Source: Flaccisagitta enflata
Lineage: Eukaryota; Chaetognatha; Sagittoidea; Aphragmophora
NCBI GenBank assembly: GCA_965153355.1
Contig: OZ231128.1
Location: forward strand, 43,648,001 to 43,712,000
DNA: 64,000 bases
Reading direction: 5' to 3'
Within the stretch, counting starts at the first letter, position 1. Each line of letters starts with the position of its first letter. The notes below the pieces were generated by a model. It was not told where the DNA came from. It was given only the letters and a program-made list of their open reading frames with translations, and searched no databases. The position numbers and the translations under genes were made by a program. Positions 32,998 to 45,207 of this stretch are shown piece by piece.

Positions 32998-33599
32998 AAC
33001 CGCGTTCATAAAAGTCTAAGTGTTTAGAAATGAAAGATAAAACAAAACTGCTTCTCCAAATCTAAAATAGCAAACAAATTTCAGTTCATTGATAGAAGAT
33101 GATTCTTCAGTACACTGCGCCTCTACAACAGGGCAATGACACACAAAACAGGGTTTCAACCTCTTCGTTGGTTTGCCTGGAAACAACTCCAATCGGTACC
33201 CATTGAATTGCTTTGAACTCAAATGGAGCAACTTCAAAACAAAGATTATGCAACATCAGCTGCAGGGCTCAAGAAAGTTGCTTTAAAAGTTTGTGAAAGA
33301 TCTTGTTAATTTACCTTAAATCTCTCTACAAAAGCATGCCAAAGCTTATGAAGGTGGTTGTTACTACCCAAGGGGGACACACTTCTTATCAAATGTATTC
33401 TGGTATTGTATTATACATTCTTAATTGAAAAAACAATCAATGCTTATCTTGTGTCTATACTTCTGAGCTAGATAGTATAATGACTGACGTTTGGTCCATG
33501 TTGTGCATCCCAATATCTAATCAGCACGAAGTCAGAAATCCTGAATGATTTCCCCCCATCCTCAAGATCGTTCAGATTACGTACAGACTGTAATATAAG

Positions 33600-33645
33600 G
33601 AGTTTGTCGGTCCCTTGACACCCGTTATTGCGAGGTTCAACGTTA
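33600..33645 (-). mobile_element. Fragment of the CCCCGC/AACGG pogo-like MITE
   Basis: GTCGGTCCCTTGACACCCGTTATTGCGAGGTTCAACG is the inverse of the left end of the elements at 8845 and 40612. Confidence 0.5.
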
Positions 33646-34109
33646 ATTAAAAAGTTATAAACAGCACTTAATCACGTGCCGGTATGGAAATGTGGGTATA
33701 TTCAAACTTTTCAATGCGAGCGAAATGAATTGGCGGACGAACGGATGGACAGATTGGCCATGTCAACTGTTTTCTTAGCCTTTCGGCTAATGTGACAAAG
33801 TTAACAAAGGTAACACAACAAAATGTATGCAAGACACTCGAGTTTGCACATTGATAGTGTGAAGAAGCTTTCTTTCTTTCTTTCCCGTTTGATTGAAGTG
33901 TGGCGAAAAACCCGCGAATTCCATTTTTGGAGGCAGGTGTTTTCAGTCTCACCTGAAGCTTTTCAGGACTTTCTCTCTTCTTATCTTTTTTTTTACTCTT
34001 TTTCTTATTCGTTTTTTCCTCCTTTACTTACTTATAAAAGAGATTTCGCCTTGCCAACTGATTGCATTATTTTCCATCCTTGTCGCATCTGAAAAGTCTA
34101 AGCCTCTTC
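33646..34109. other. No gene seen
   Basis: CGGACGAACGGATGGACAG near 33734 resembles HP cores but no ends are visible. No coding exon recognised. Confidence 0.4.
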
Positions 34110-34121
34110 CTCTATTTTCCT

Positions 34122-34153
<32 letters not shown>

Positions 34154-34154
34154 A

Positions 34155-34195
<41 letters not shown>

Positions 34196-34289
34196 TTTCT
34201 TCCTTTCTTTCTTTTTTTCTTTTTTTCATTTCTTTCTTTTTTCTTTTTTCTTACCTCCATTTTTCTTTCTTTCTGTTTTCTTTCATTCT

Positions 34290-34345
<56 letters not shown>

Positions 34346-34430
34346 TTTTTTAAATTTCTTTATTTTTTCTTACCTTCATTTTTCTTTATTTCTGTTTTCT
34401 TTCATTCTTCTTTCTTTACTCCTCTCTTTT
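34110..34430. repeat. (CTTT)n microsatellite and flanking polypyrimidine
   Basis: Two nearly pure CTTT arrays, about 34119-34190 and 34286-34346, sit in a polypyrimidine context. The block TTCTTTCTTTCTGTTTTCTTTCATTCTTC occurs on both sides of the second array, suggesting a duplication of about 115 bp. Confidence 0.9.
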
Positions 34431-34692
34431 TTTCTTGCTTACTGTCTTTAATCTTTCTTCAAGCAATTTTGCTCTGTGTTTTCCTTTTACCTTTCCTCTT
34501 TTCTCTGGTTTCCGATTGGGCGTTTTGCCTGGTAAAATCCACTCTTTCCTTGAAACTTAAACTTCATTTAAACTACATTTGATGGTCGTTTCATATAGTA
34601 TTTGACAAATAGTATCTTTAGTAACAAGTCGTTAAGGCAGTGGTTGAATTTTCAATAGAAAGCATCGAACCGGAAACACATCATCTCACTTA

Positions 34693-35023
34693 CATTAGAA
34701 CCCCGCAATGACGGGCCCGCAAAATTTGAAAAAAAAAAAAAATGGTTCGCTGCAAGAGTCAAAAAATAAAGTATTTCCTTACATTTTTGTAAATCCGCGA
34801 GTTAATCTTTTTTTTTGAAATTCTGAACAAAATGAAAATTAAAGGATAATTTTAATTAGTACTTGCGGAAAGCCTTTTCCATGCAATGTCTATTTTTTTT
34901 TCAATAGAAGATTCGATTCGTAGTTATCTTTAAAGTGCGCTTATCAATAATGTTTTCATGGAAAACTATGACAGATGGTTTTTGATAGTCCCTTGACATC
35001 CGTTTTTGAGCGGGGTACGACTG
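34693..35023. mobile_element. pogo-like MITE, 331 bp
   Basis: CATTAGAACCCCGCAATGACGG at the left and the inverse ACGGATGTCAAGGGAC...AGCGGGGTACGACTG at the right, TA on both sides (34691-34692, 35024-35025). Same family as 8845 and 40612. Confidence 0.65.
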
Positions 35024-35025
35024 TA

Positions 35026-36467
35026 AGCAAAATTTGTATGTCTCAGGATACCGTCATCTGCCATTCAGCTGTTGACTCCCTCCCTTCATAACAATTAAAG
35101 ACAAAGCTACAACGGGCATGACTGCTTTCACCATCGCTTATGTTTTTTTTTTTCATTCATCAATTTAATCACCCTTTCTTCTCCCGATGCTTGTGTAAAC
35201 CATCTTTTCTTTCTCCATTGGTATGCTTATTAATTAGCCATAATATCCTCTTTTCTAATCCCTCTTGCGAACTTTCAGCGGATATTTCTCTCCTCATTTC
35301 CCTTTTTTTAATGATTTATTTTCTTAATTTTCCCTTCTAGAGTTTCCTTTTAAAAAAAGAAAAATGATTTATTTTCTTAATTTTCCGTTTCTGGTGTTTC
35401 TTTTCTTTTCATTAGGCCGACGTTAGACTTTCCTCTGGAGAGATCCTCTTAATGTTTTCTTGTTATGTTTTCTTTTCCTCTTTCCTCCCATGAACACACA
35501 TTATATTTTTTCCCCAATCTTTTCTCGTTCTTCCATGTCTTGTGCACTCTCGCACTTCCTTCGATTTTTTTCTTTCTGTCCTTGACAAAAAGTGTGCTTA
35601 TGTACCTTAAAAATGAGAAACGAAAAAAAAAACCAGCAGTTTGAGAAAGCCAGCTAAGGCACCCATTTGAGGCAATTCAGCAAAGGCACACCGGCAAAGG
35701 CAACTAGCACATGTGGAAACGACAGACCAGCTCAGCATTGAGGGACAGTAAATTTGCCTTATTAACATGGTTATTCCGCTTGGAGCGTTTTCCGCGGGAC
35801 TGAAAGTGTTTACATCAGATTCGCTATCGACTCAAAATCTAATTACTTTGATCCACCAAATTTGATTTCTGCAGCCAGCCTCCGCGGTAGACTTTTTCAT
35901 GACAACATCATTATATGTTCTTCCAGTGATATCCGTTCAATTTTATGAAGTAAAATCATACTTATCTGTAAGAAGCCATGTCTATTGGTTGGTCCGACGC
36001 TCCGTTTCCCTTTTTGCCCGTCCGTGCGTAATGCATTTGCACGAAATTCTCATCTCATCTATCAGTCTCTCCATTTTTTCAATCGTTTGAGGTGATTATT
36101 CTTCTCCCTTTTGTGTTTTCTCAAATGACATTCCACCAATTTTTCTTGTGGAAATTCGTAGTCCTGTTTTTTTTATCTGAAATGGAAACGGGTACAATAA
36201 AAAAAAAACTTCCCCATCGATTAGAATGTTCGTTTTAATGCTTAAGAAAAGGAGAAATGGGAAGAAAACTTACAAGGGTAGGAGTATGATGTTGATTCTT
36301 GCTCTTGACGGGAAAGAGTTTGTCTCCTAACTGTGGCAAAAGGGGACAACTTTTAGACTTTTTATAATTTTACACATGGGGTGATGGCTCTGTTAGATCT
36401 AGGAATATGTCTGATAGAGCTCGGGATAGGGCTAGGGGCATATAGCCAGGGATAGGCCTCAGAATTA
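35026..36467. other. No gene seen
   Basis: AT- and pyrimidine-rich DNA. A duplicated AATGATTTATTTTCTTAATTTTCC block occurs at 35309 and 35362. GTCCGACGCTCCG near 35993 recalls HP cores without ends. Confidence 0.4.
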
Positions 36468-36611
36468 ACAAGCCCGACCGGGCAAAGATGTGTCCTGACA
36501 GTGTCACTGCGTGGAGTGAATCTCAGGATGACAATGATGACAACGATGACTGTGGCAAATTTGAGAGGGGGGAGAGAGAGAGCGAGAGAGAGAGAGAGCG
36601 AGAGAGAGAGA

Positions 36612-36688
<77 letters not shown>

Positions 36689-36852
36689 AAAGAGAAAAAG
36701 AGAGAGATAAAGCTTTTCATTTCACGTGTGACATCCCTGCGGTTGAAAAGTGCCGAGAAATGTGGTTTGAGAACAGGCGTAACGGACCAACGGACCAACG
36801 GACGGATGGACAGACCCTCTAATAGAGATGCGTTCCTGACGGACGCATCTTA
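36468..36852 (+). mobile_element. HP-B repeat expanded by a GA array
   Basis: Starts AACAAGCCCGACCGGGCAAAGATGTGTCCTGAC, where GCCCG/CGGGC is a perfect hairpin. It ends CAGACCCTCTAATAGAGATGCG...GACGGACGCATCTTAA with a hairpin GATGCGT/ACGCATC. A GA array (36566-36708) fills the core. It shares GCCGAGAAATGTGGTTTGAGAACAGGCGTAACGG with the copies at 44508 and 53208. Confidence 0.6.
36566..36708. repeat. (GA)n microsatellite inside an HP-B element
   Basis: GA with a few GC and GG interruptions, ending in AAAGAG units. Confidence 0.95.
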
Positions 36853-36869
36853 AGACACTAGGCGCACCA

Positions 36870-36900
36870 TCTTGGCCCGTGTATCCGGCCTACTTAATTT
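36870..36900 (-). mobile_element. HP 5' end fragment
   Basis: ATCTTGGCCCGTGTATCCGGCC is a plus-strand image of the 5' end shared by HP-A and HP-C; nothing else of the element remains. Confidence 0.3.
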
Positions 36901-37198
36901 GATCGTTTGCTCACCGGTCTCTTCACGGTTGAATCTCACGATGAAGTAGGTAGAGTAGGGGACTAAGGAAAGTAGTCGCTGTTGGGTGGGCAGGGGCAGT
37001 GATTCGTTATTTAAAATTTGGCATTATCAACAGACGTGGGGACACACCTTCTTATAAAGATCGAAAGTTAGATTTCAACTAACTTTCATCAATTGTATGG
37101 CGTGGCCTGCGTTATGCGTTGCTCTCCTTTTCCAACGAAGGTAACGGGTGCTGAAATGGGGGTGGAAAGGTCGCGCATTTTGGGCCATCTTCCAATAA

Positions 37199-37360
<162 letters not shown>

Positions 37361-37978
37361 CTAGTCATCCAAGGATCGCACATGGTCAGCGGTACCCGAT
37401 GCCCTGCTTGGAGTGATCAAGTGAAGTAGTGGAGAGAGAGCAGGGCAGCGGCCCCAAAGGGCCGATGTCCTGTAGGACACAGGGGGGAATTTCGAGACGT
37501 CCTGGGGTATATTAGGTCTGAGAAGATGGATAGAGGTCATTAAAGGCGGGTTTGAAGCCTGGAGGGCAGAATTAGGTTTTAAAGAGTAGATTTGAGGTTT
37601 GAGGGGCAGGCTTGAGGCCCAGAGGACAAATTTGAGGCCTAAAGAGCTGATTTGAGGCCTTGAGGGTGGATTTGGGGTATGGAGGGCTAATTTGAGGTCT
37701 GGAGGGCAGATATGAGGTATGGAGAGCTGATTTAAGGTCTCAAGGGCTAAATTGAGGTCTGAAAGGGCTATACAGCCTATTCTGATGGCTCAGAGGGCCC
37801 AAATCAGGCCCAAATCAGGCCAAAATCAGACCAAAATCAGGCCTGAGAGAGCAAAATTGAGGCCAAGGGGGGGGACGGAAGGACGGACGGAAGGACGGAA
37901 GGATGGAAGGACGGACGTCTCGAAATTCCCCCCTGTGTCCTACAGGACATCGGCCCTTTGGGGCCGCTGCCCAAAAAG
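37361..37978 (+). mobile_element. HP-E repeat, full length
   Basis: 5' leader CTAGTCATCCAAGGATCGCACATGG (hairpin ATCC-AA-GGAT), GGTCAGCGGTACCCGATGCC and GCAGGGCAGCGGCCCC. The left arm GGGCAGCGGCCCCAAAGGGC...AGACGTCC is inverted at the right (GGACGTCTCGAAATTCCCCC...GCTGCCC) over about 60 bp. The core is about twelve units of a 22-24-bp GAGGGCTGATTTGAGGCCTG minisatellite. GGACGGAAGG units lie beside the 3' arm, and the end is a CGGCCCTTTGGGGCCG hairpin then AAAAAG. Confidence 0.75.
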
Positions 37979-38012
37979 AGAAAGAGAAAGAGAAAGAGAA
38001 AGAGATAGAGAT

Positions 38013-38053
<41 letters not shown>

Positions 38054-38080
38054 AGAGAAAGAGAGAGGAAGAAGAGAAAA
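37976..38080. repeat. (AAAGAG)n/(GA)n array, right of HP-E
   Basis: Starts at the A-run that ends HP-E and continues as AGAAAG then pure GA. Confidence 0.9.
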
Positions 38081-38768
38081 CACGGAGAAAAACGTCGATA
38101 GAGAATCCATTTTCTGTGATCCTCGATAGAAAAAAGTGGGAGAAAAAAATCGTCTTTTTTGGTGGCCATTTATCACATTTCTTGGGGTTTCCTTGCGTGA
38201 CTGGGACTCTTTTCCAAAGATATACTATTTGATGAATTAGCGATTAAATGAATATTTATACATAACATTTCCAAGTTACAATGAATCATAAGAAGATCTA
38301 AACTATCATCAGAATGTGATCCCTTTTGCCCCTTATTCCCGCAGTCTATCACTGAAATCCTTGAAGCGCTGTAAAATTGAATTGAAAATGTTTTGTAGCT
38401 GACTAAACTTTATCATGCTCATACAGTATTGTATCCACTACAGTACTGTATCCAGTTAACATGCATTTGTTTTGTATAGGTGAAACTGAAATTGATGCGG
38501 ATTTCGCCCCAGGTTAAGTCTACATTTCCGGCACAATTCAGATTTTACTTTTCATGGATTTGTCTGCTTTTCAATCTACACGCAGAGTAAGGTTGAAAAT
38601 CCTTAATTTCTTTTTGGAAATCTCTTGAAGAGGTCTTGACAAGATTTGATTTTCATTAGTTCCTGGTAATATAGCTCGAATTCTTTACAAAAATAAAAAA
38701 AAACCTGTACTGTAATGTTACTTTTCCACCTGATCTCGCTTTGAAAGGGCAGTGAATGACTGCCAGTG
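38081..38768. other. AT-rich, no gene seen
   Basis: No coding exon; TACAGTATTGTATCCACTACAGTACTGTATCC near 38424 is a short palindromic direct repeat. Confidence 0.4.
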
Positions 38769-39094
<326 letters not shown>

Positions 39095-39210
39095 ACACAC
39101 AAATCACACACGTGTTCCTAACATTATTACACACACAGTACATTTGCACACGGAAGAAACACATGCACACGATCTCTCGCTGCACTCACTATCACTCCTT
39201 CCTCTGGTAT

Positions 39211-39214
<4 letters not shown>

Positions 39215-39267
<53 letters not shown>
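39215..39267. repeat. (CT)n microsatellite
   Basis: Pure CT array. Confidence 0.95.
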
Positions 39268-39268
<1 letters not shown>

Positions 39269-39406
39269 GCTCGCGCGTGGGGAAGCGTAAAAAAAGTCCA
39301 CCGTGGAGAGGTAGGATTGCCTTCATTTCGTGCCGCCTCGCTTTTTATTCCCTTTTAAAAACGTTTTTTATTGTCATTCTCTCTCTGTTCCAATCTTTCA
39401 CACACA

Positions 39407-39408
<2 letters not shown>

Positions 39409-39498
<90 letters not shown>
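39409..39498. repeat. (CT)n microsatellite
   Basis: Pure CT array preceded by a short CA run. Confidence 0.95.
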
Positions 39499-39504
<6 letters not shown>

Positions 39505-40091
39505 TCACAAACTGAAAGGGGTTGGTAGCGGGCCAGGGCAATTTATCGATATAATATTGATTGAAAACTGACATGATTTAGAATAACAAGTAACGTGGGG
39601 TTACAATGTCGTCATGGACGTGGGGGCGCAGGGGCGTGCCACCCCCATTCACACCCCAACCCTAATCTCAACCTCAACCCCTACACACACGAACATTTGG
39701 AACACTTGTTTTTCCACTTCTTGACTAAATCACCAGGGATGGATGGACTGACCAATCACCAATGGACCTATGGACAAAGCCTTTTATAGAGTTGCTGGTC
39801 CACGACTAAAAGGTTGAATAAATATCCGTTAACCGCCATATCGAATAGTTCCAAATATAGCCTATAGGCACCAAATTTACAAAGTTAAGTTCATTTATTA
39901 ACCAGAACTATGATTTACCATGGGATTAAGTATACGGCCGAAGTTTGCCTCGTAAACGAAAATATTTGCCTCATGTTTTTACCTCAACGCAACAACCGAT
40001 TGAAACTCGAAGCTCTTTTTCTTTCTTGGAGAGATTTGTTCACACTGCATCAAATTAGTTGCTTAAACAACCTTACTTTATTGCCGCATGT
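39499..40091. other. No gene seen; weak HP trace near 39790
   Basis: GGATGGACTGACC...CTTTTATAGAGTTGCTGGTCCACGACTAAAAG (39740-39812) resembles a decayed HP 3' half with the TATAGAG box. No exon recognised. Confidence 0.4.
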
Positions 40092-40435
40092 CTTTTTAGT
40101 AGCGTGCACGCGACTCACCAACCCGCTTTGTCCGTCGATCCGTCGGTCATACTTTATTTTTTTATTATTTTAACTCATTATTGGTTATTATTAGTCATTT
40201 TAGGTCATTTTTAATCATTTGAAGTCATTTTAAGTCATTCTAAGTCATTCTAAGTCATTCTAAGTCATAATAAGGCATCTTAAATCAATTTGGTCAATCT
40301 AGTCATTTGATTCAATTTATATCGGTTTATGTCTTTTGTAGTCATTTTAAGTTATTTTGAGTCATTTAAAGTCAATTTTAGCCATCCTCACTTATCTATG
40401 TCCCGCACGCGACTAATGGGTGTTGGCCTTGTTTT
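40092..40435 (-). mobile_element. HP-A variant with TAAGTCATT core
   Basis: On the minus strand it starts AACAAGGCCAACACCCATTAGTCGCGTGCGGG and ends GAGTCGCGTGCACGCTACTAAAAAG. The core (40170-40380 on plus) is a minisatellite of about 10 bp, TAAGTCATTT/C. The TCCGTCGATCCGTCGG units sit beside the 3' hairpin as in HP-A. Confidence 0.6.
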
Positions 40436-40499
40436 TCGCTGTGCAAACATTCATTTTAACACCATCCAAAAGGTTTACTTCTCTTAAAGGTTACATAAC

Positions 40500-40563
40500 A
40501 GCGGTGGCCCGCGCGGCTCGCGGTGGCAGGGGCCCACGGTGGCGGTGGCCCGCGGTGGCCCGC
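40500..40563. repeat. GC-rich GGTGGCCCGC repeat
   Basis: Short, very GC-rich tandem GCGGTGGCCC/GGTGGC units in AT-rich surroundings. Confidence 0.8.
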
Positions 40564-40611
40564 CTTTAAGTAACAGGATATCTCAGTCCCAAAGTTATTT
40601 TGGTTTTGGTA

Positions 40612-40786
40612 ATTGAATTGAACCCCGCAAAAACGGACGTCAAGGGACCAACAAATGTCATCTGTTACAGGCCAATATCTATTATTGCTAAATAATAAAT
40701 AAAAAATAAGAATAAATGATATGAAGGACTTGAGATTCTGTCCATTACATGCGGATTGCCGTCTCTCATGGGTCCGGTATAGCAGG
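40612..40786. mobile_element. pogo-like MITE, diverged
   Basis: GAACCCCGCAAAAACGGACGTCAAGGGACCAACAAAT matches the 8845 family; a weak inverse (CCGGTATAGCAGGGGAGG) closes it on the right. Confidence 0.5.
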
Positions 40787-40998
40787 GGAGGCGGAAGATT
40801 TGTAAATGAGCAGCTTTATTTGAATAATCCTTTATTTAACGTGAACTGCACCTGAAGTAGTCTGAAGGAAAAACCTGTAAAAGTTTCTGGGAAATTGTTT
40901 TGGCATTTGAGGCTGGCAACCATGAAGACACGAGGAGAAGTGGGAAAAGTTGAAATATGGAGAATGGAAAAAGGAAGCGAATTTGGGGATCTGGCTTA

Positions 40999-41110
40999 CA
41001 CTTTTTTTTTATAAGAACCTAGTTTATAAGAACATAAAGGCTTTGAATGGCCCTAAGATTAAGAACATCTTAAGAACATACGAAGGCTTCAAATCTTGAA
41101 AAAAATTTTT
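40999..41110 (+). mobile_element. Partial copy of the 50138 MITE family
   Basis: CACTTTTTTTTTTATAAGAACCTAG and TTTATAAGAACAT...GAAGGCTTCAAA match the element at 50138; the right end is missing. Confidence 0.4.
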
Positions 41111-41366
41111 CGCTGAAGGTGATATTTAAAGAATATCATTAAAACGCTCGAATTTTAGTATAATTTAGATAATACTATATAATCTTAGATATAAATTTCA
41201 TAAAAATATAAAAGAATGGGGCGGTGGCAGTGTCCTATGGTCATGAAGCTTGGGAAATCTTGTTATGATAAATTTTAGTGGTTCTTGTTATGATAAATTT
41301 TAGTGGTTCCGGCTGTTGGAGAAGATTGAAGAGTTTCTGATTGTCGGTCGGTCGGTTGGTAGATAC

Positions 41367-41636
41367 AGTCAATGTACATAAAAGGTATACATATCATATC
41401 GTTGACTTTGAAACCACCATATATTGAAATAAGAGCCGGCTATAATGAACAAAATCTTGTTTGCAATAATTGGTTGTTTGAATTACAGCCAGCTGTAATG
41501 CTCTTATTTTGTAAGCTTACAGCCGGCTGTAATTTCAACCCCTAATTTTTGTGTACGAGATTTTGCTTATTTTTAGTAAGTTGGATCAAAGATAATGGTA
41601 TGAGATACATACCTATCATGTTTTGTCCACTGACTG
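41367..41636. mobile_element. 270-bp TA-flanked MITE
   Basis: CAGTCAATGTACATAAAAGG at the left and inverse TTTTGTCCACTGACTG at the right, TA at 41365-41366 and 41637-41638. The interior holds TTACAGCCGGCTGTAA, a perfect palindrome, and GCCGGCTATAATG. Related to 43183-43958. Confidence 0.6.
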
Positions 41637-41749
41637 TATACGCCCGTTACACGTATGTACGCTTCCCTAAAATGAAATGAGGTTTTTTGGCACTTTTCTC
41701 CTCGGCGATGTCATGCACCAAATCAATCGCTCTCAAATGTGTATTGAGA

Positions 41750-41890
41750 AGCTCATTTGACAGTCCTTTTGAAATTTGTCTATCCGTCCGTCTGCTCCTC
41801 CATTTATCGCTATTCAGTATTCACTCATATTCACCGCGTGATTAGGCACGCACAGTGACGTAGTCCGGGTACATCGTTGCTTGGTCTTGT
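41750..41890 (-). mobile_element. Possible decayed HP-B-like repeat
   Basis: GTCTATCCGTCCGTCTGCTCC and, at the far side, GTCCGGGTACATCGTTGCTTGGTCTTGTTC, which resembles the HP-B 5' end. Ends are too diverged for certainty. Confidence 0.3.
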
Positions 41891-42174
41891 TCTTCTTGGC
41901 TTCTTGGCTTCTTGAGGGAGATGGGAATGAATATCTTTCCCCGTTCAGAAAGGCGGTCACAATTGACGAATGATTACCAGTTTCCGAGGCAGGAAATCCA
42001 TCCATCCACCCGTCCATCAGCACTCATAATTGGCGTTCTCTTTCCATTTGTCGATGGTCCGTCCGTTTGTCAGTTCCATCTAATTGCTCTCCCAGAAGAT
42101 GAAAAAAGCTCGGGCGAATCGGGTTTTTTATTGCAATGTTGATGAAAGAGTAAGATGAGGAAAGGAAATAAACG

Positions 42175-42559
<385 letters not shown>

Positions 42560-42873
42560 AGTCTTAGGGACACAGAACCGAGGGAGAAAACAAGAAATAG
42601 ATGGATGGAAAAAATGAGAGAATGAGAATTATGGCGCGGTTTCTGCTATAAATCGAATTACGGCCAAACGGACAGAAATTGGTTCTCTCACTGGATGGCC
42701 GTGGCCAAAAAAAGAAAAAGAGGACTTCTCTTTAGTTCCTAGTTCTTCTTCTTGTTCTTTATTTGTTATCGTTTGCATTCGTGATGAAATAATGAAAGCA
42801 ACCACAGGATTAAACAATATCTGAGCCTAGAGACAAAGACAAATAACAACCAGAATTGGTGCATTGATGTTCT
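42560..42873. other. No gene seen
   Basis: GCGGTTTCTGCTATAAATCG near 42636 recalls pogo-like ends, but no partner was found. Confidence 0.35.

Positions 42874-42938
<65 letters not shown>
42874..42938. repeat. (CT)n microsatellite
   Basis: Pure CT array. Confidence 0.95.
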
Positions 42939-42942
<4 letters not shown>

Positions 42943-43182
42943 TATCCCAGCATCGTTCGAATCGTAAAAAATATCTTGCCAGTCATGCCGTCCGATGAAT
43001 CCTATCATCCCATCAGTTCATCATTTGTTCATTTGTTTATGCTACCATTTCTCCATTCCTATGAAAACTCAGTTGTTTCAAGACTTGCCTCGTCACTTCG
43101 TTGGCCGATAAAAGATTAGGTTTATAAGATGTTAAACGGTTTTCTTGCTTGGAGGCCCGAGCGCCTTCATCTATGCCCTTCA

Positions 43183-43958
43183 CAGTCAGTGGACAAAACA
43201 CAATCGGTGTAGAGCTCACACCGTTAATTTTTATCTAATCTACTGGTAATAAACAAAACTTTTATCTAATAATCAGTGATTGAAATTATATTCGGTTGTA
43301 ATTTTACAAAATGGTAGCATTACAGCTGGCTGAAATTTTTACAGCCAGTTGTTGCAAACAATATTGTGTTACTTACAGTAGGCATCCAATATGGCGAGAA
43401 TCCCAGGATTCAGGGCACACCGGGGGGCCATAAGCTGTCTTAACTTTCAGTTTAGACGCCAATTTCACCTTGTTATATCAAAAATCATAAAGCGCCTGTG
43501 CCTGTGTCATCATCTATAAAGAAATCACTAGCAAAAGTTGTTCTTCTGCCTTCTTCTTGCTCTCTGTTTTAGCGGCCCTCTAGGAGCACAAGGGAGAAAA
43601 CGCAAAAAACAAATGAACATGGCAGCGGCAGCGGCAGGAGCAGCGGCAGAGGATTTAAAAACAAGCTGCGGTCTCTTGATCGTTGAGGAATTTATGATAA
43701 TAGTACACATTTAAAACTCAAAGGCGCAGTATGTTTTACTTTGAACCAAGCATTGTCCACTTACACACAGCAAGTTAAGACAGCCCCTCATTCACTTATC
43801 CAAATCTTTCACTGGTGCTATGCGTTTTTAGCTTAAAATTTCCTGCCTACTTACAGCTTGCTGTGATTCTTTCAGCTGGTTATTGATTATCACCAATAAG
43901 TTAAGAACCAAATCAAATAGTGTGAGTTATCCACCTTTTACATTTTGTCCACTGACTG
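43183..43958. mobile_element. 776-bp TIR element, related to 41367-41636
   Basis: CAGTCAGTGGACAAAACAC at the left is inverted at the right as ATTTTGTCCACTGACTG. Subterminal blocks TTACAGCTGGCTG and CTTACAGCTTGCTG are shared with the smaller relative. No clear TA duplication (CA on the left, TT on the right). The centre (43385-43790) has GCTGTCTTAACTTTCAG and its approximate inverse AAGTTAAGACAGC, perhaps another nested element. Confidence 0.55.
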
Positions 43959-44037
43959 TTAATTACCCGATGTACATAACCATACCTGGTAATATTCGCT
44001 CAAGTAATCAGCAGTGTTGGACCGCTGGTTATCTATC

Positions 44038-44125
44038 GTTTTTAGTCGCGAGTTACGCGACTCCACACCTCGTTATGTCCTTCCGTCCGCCCGTCCATCC
44101 ATCCGTCGATCGGTTGGTTCTTTTT
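44038..44125 (-). mobile_element. HP-A 3' half
   Basis: TTTTTAGTCGCGAGTTACGCGACTCCACACCTCG with a perfect hairpin, then CCGTCCGCCCGTCC; the 5' part is replaced by an AGAAAG array (44131-44215). Confidence 0.5.
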
Positions 44126-44130
44126 TGGGC

Positions 44131-44507
44131 AGAGAAAGAGAAAGAGAAAGAGAAAGAAACGGAAAATGAGAGAAAGAGAAGAGAAAGAAAAAGAAAGGAA
44201 GAGAAGAAAAAGGTTAAGATCCTTTCCTTGAACATGAAAATAAAGAGTTTATGGCATCCGACCATATGCGTTATCAGACGGCCTCCGCACGACGAGTGTT
44301 TCGTCATTAATCAAGGCCAGCTGCGACTCACCGCGGCCAACCAAGGCCAACTGCGGCGCAGGTGGAAGCGGTGGTTGTAGTGGCGATGGCGGCAGTGGCG
44401 ATGGCGGTGGCGGCGGCAACGGCTGCCCATGTTGAGAGGTTGTTGAGATACATGATGGGAAGCGTTGTGAAGGACGTGAAGTTGTGCAAAAGGGGCTCAG
44501 AAAAGAA
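44131..44507. other. Purine array and GGCGATGGCGGTGGC repeat
   Basis: AGAAAG/GAAAA units (44131-44215) are followed by single-copy-looking DNA and a GC-rich GGTGGCGGC block at 44358-44425. No exon recognised. Confidence 0.5.
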
Positions 44508-44792
44508 ACAAGCCCGACCGGGCAACGATGCGTCTGGACTGTGTCTTGGCATGTATTGATAATGTGACGTATATGGAGAGACAGATGGACAAACAGACGG
44601 GGTAAACGACCAAGTAGTACATGAGGCTCTCAAATCATGTTGCTTGATCAATAGTTTTTATATAGGATCTCACCGAGGCCAAAAACAGCCGAGAAACACG
44701 GTTTTTGCACAGGCGTAACGGACGGACAGACCAACTGACGGACGGACGGACAGACCCTCTTATAGAGATACGTTCCTGATGGATGCATCTAC
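44508..44792 (+). mobile_element. HP-B repeat, full length
   Basis: AACAAGCCCGACCGGGCAACGATGCGTC...GGCCAAAAACAGCCGAGAAACACGG, then GGACGGACAGACC units, CCCTCTTATAGAGATACG and GGATGCATCTACAAAT. The 3' hairpin is slightly decayed. About 285 bp and colinear with the copy at 53208. Confidence 0.65.
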
Positions 44793-45207
44793 AAATAAGA
44801 TAAAGTAGCAAGCATCTAAAAACACTGTTGAAGCCTTGTCAGTTAATTTTCTCCTGTTGGGGTGCAACCAGATGTTTCCAACTTTCAAAACCCCATCTCA
44901 CTCAAAATGTTACAAGAATGTGACGGATATGAATTGATGAGAAGAGGGTGGTGGTGGACAAGTAGCAGAAGCACGGTGAAGAGGAGGAGGAGGAGGAAGA
45001 GACGGAGTAGGAGACGGAGTAAGAGACGAACATCTGTCGTCTTTGACTTTTCACGTTTCCCCTGATAATTTTGTCTTATCAGTCTTTTTTTCGTTTTCTT
45101 TCTATTGCACTAAATGGTCCCTTATAGTTATGTCACGGTGCACACGAAGGAGCAATTTTCATGGTCAAATCATACTCAAGAAAAAAATTTGAGTGATCAA
45201 TTTATAA
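44793..45207. other. No gene seen
   Basis: A purine-rich GGAGGAGG tract at 44980-45030 gives an arginine-rich frame without coding support. Confidence 0.4.

Larger units (their letters stand above)
17559..33475. mobile_element. TA-flanked MITE split by the BEL element
   Basis: CTATCTAGCTCATAAGTATA at 17559 is inverted at 33475 as TATACTTCTGAGCTAGATAG. TA flanks both outer ends (17557-17558, 33476-33477). Without the inserted BEL element and one duplication copy it would be about 600 bp. A third end of this family, CTATCTAGTGCATAAATG, lies at 46485 and also shares TTTCTGATTGAATGGCAC. It is non-coding and Tc1/mariner-like by its target site. Confidence 0.65.
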
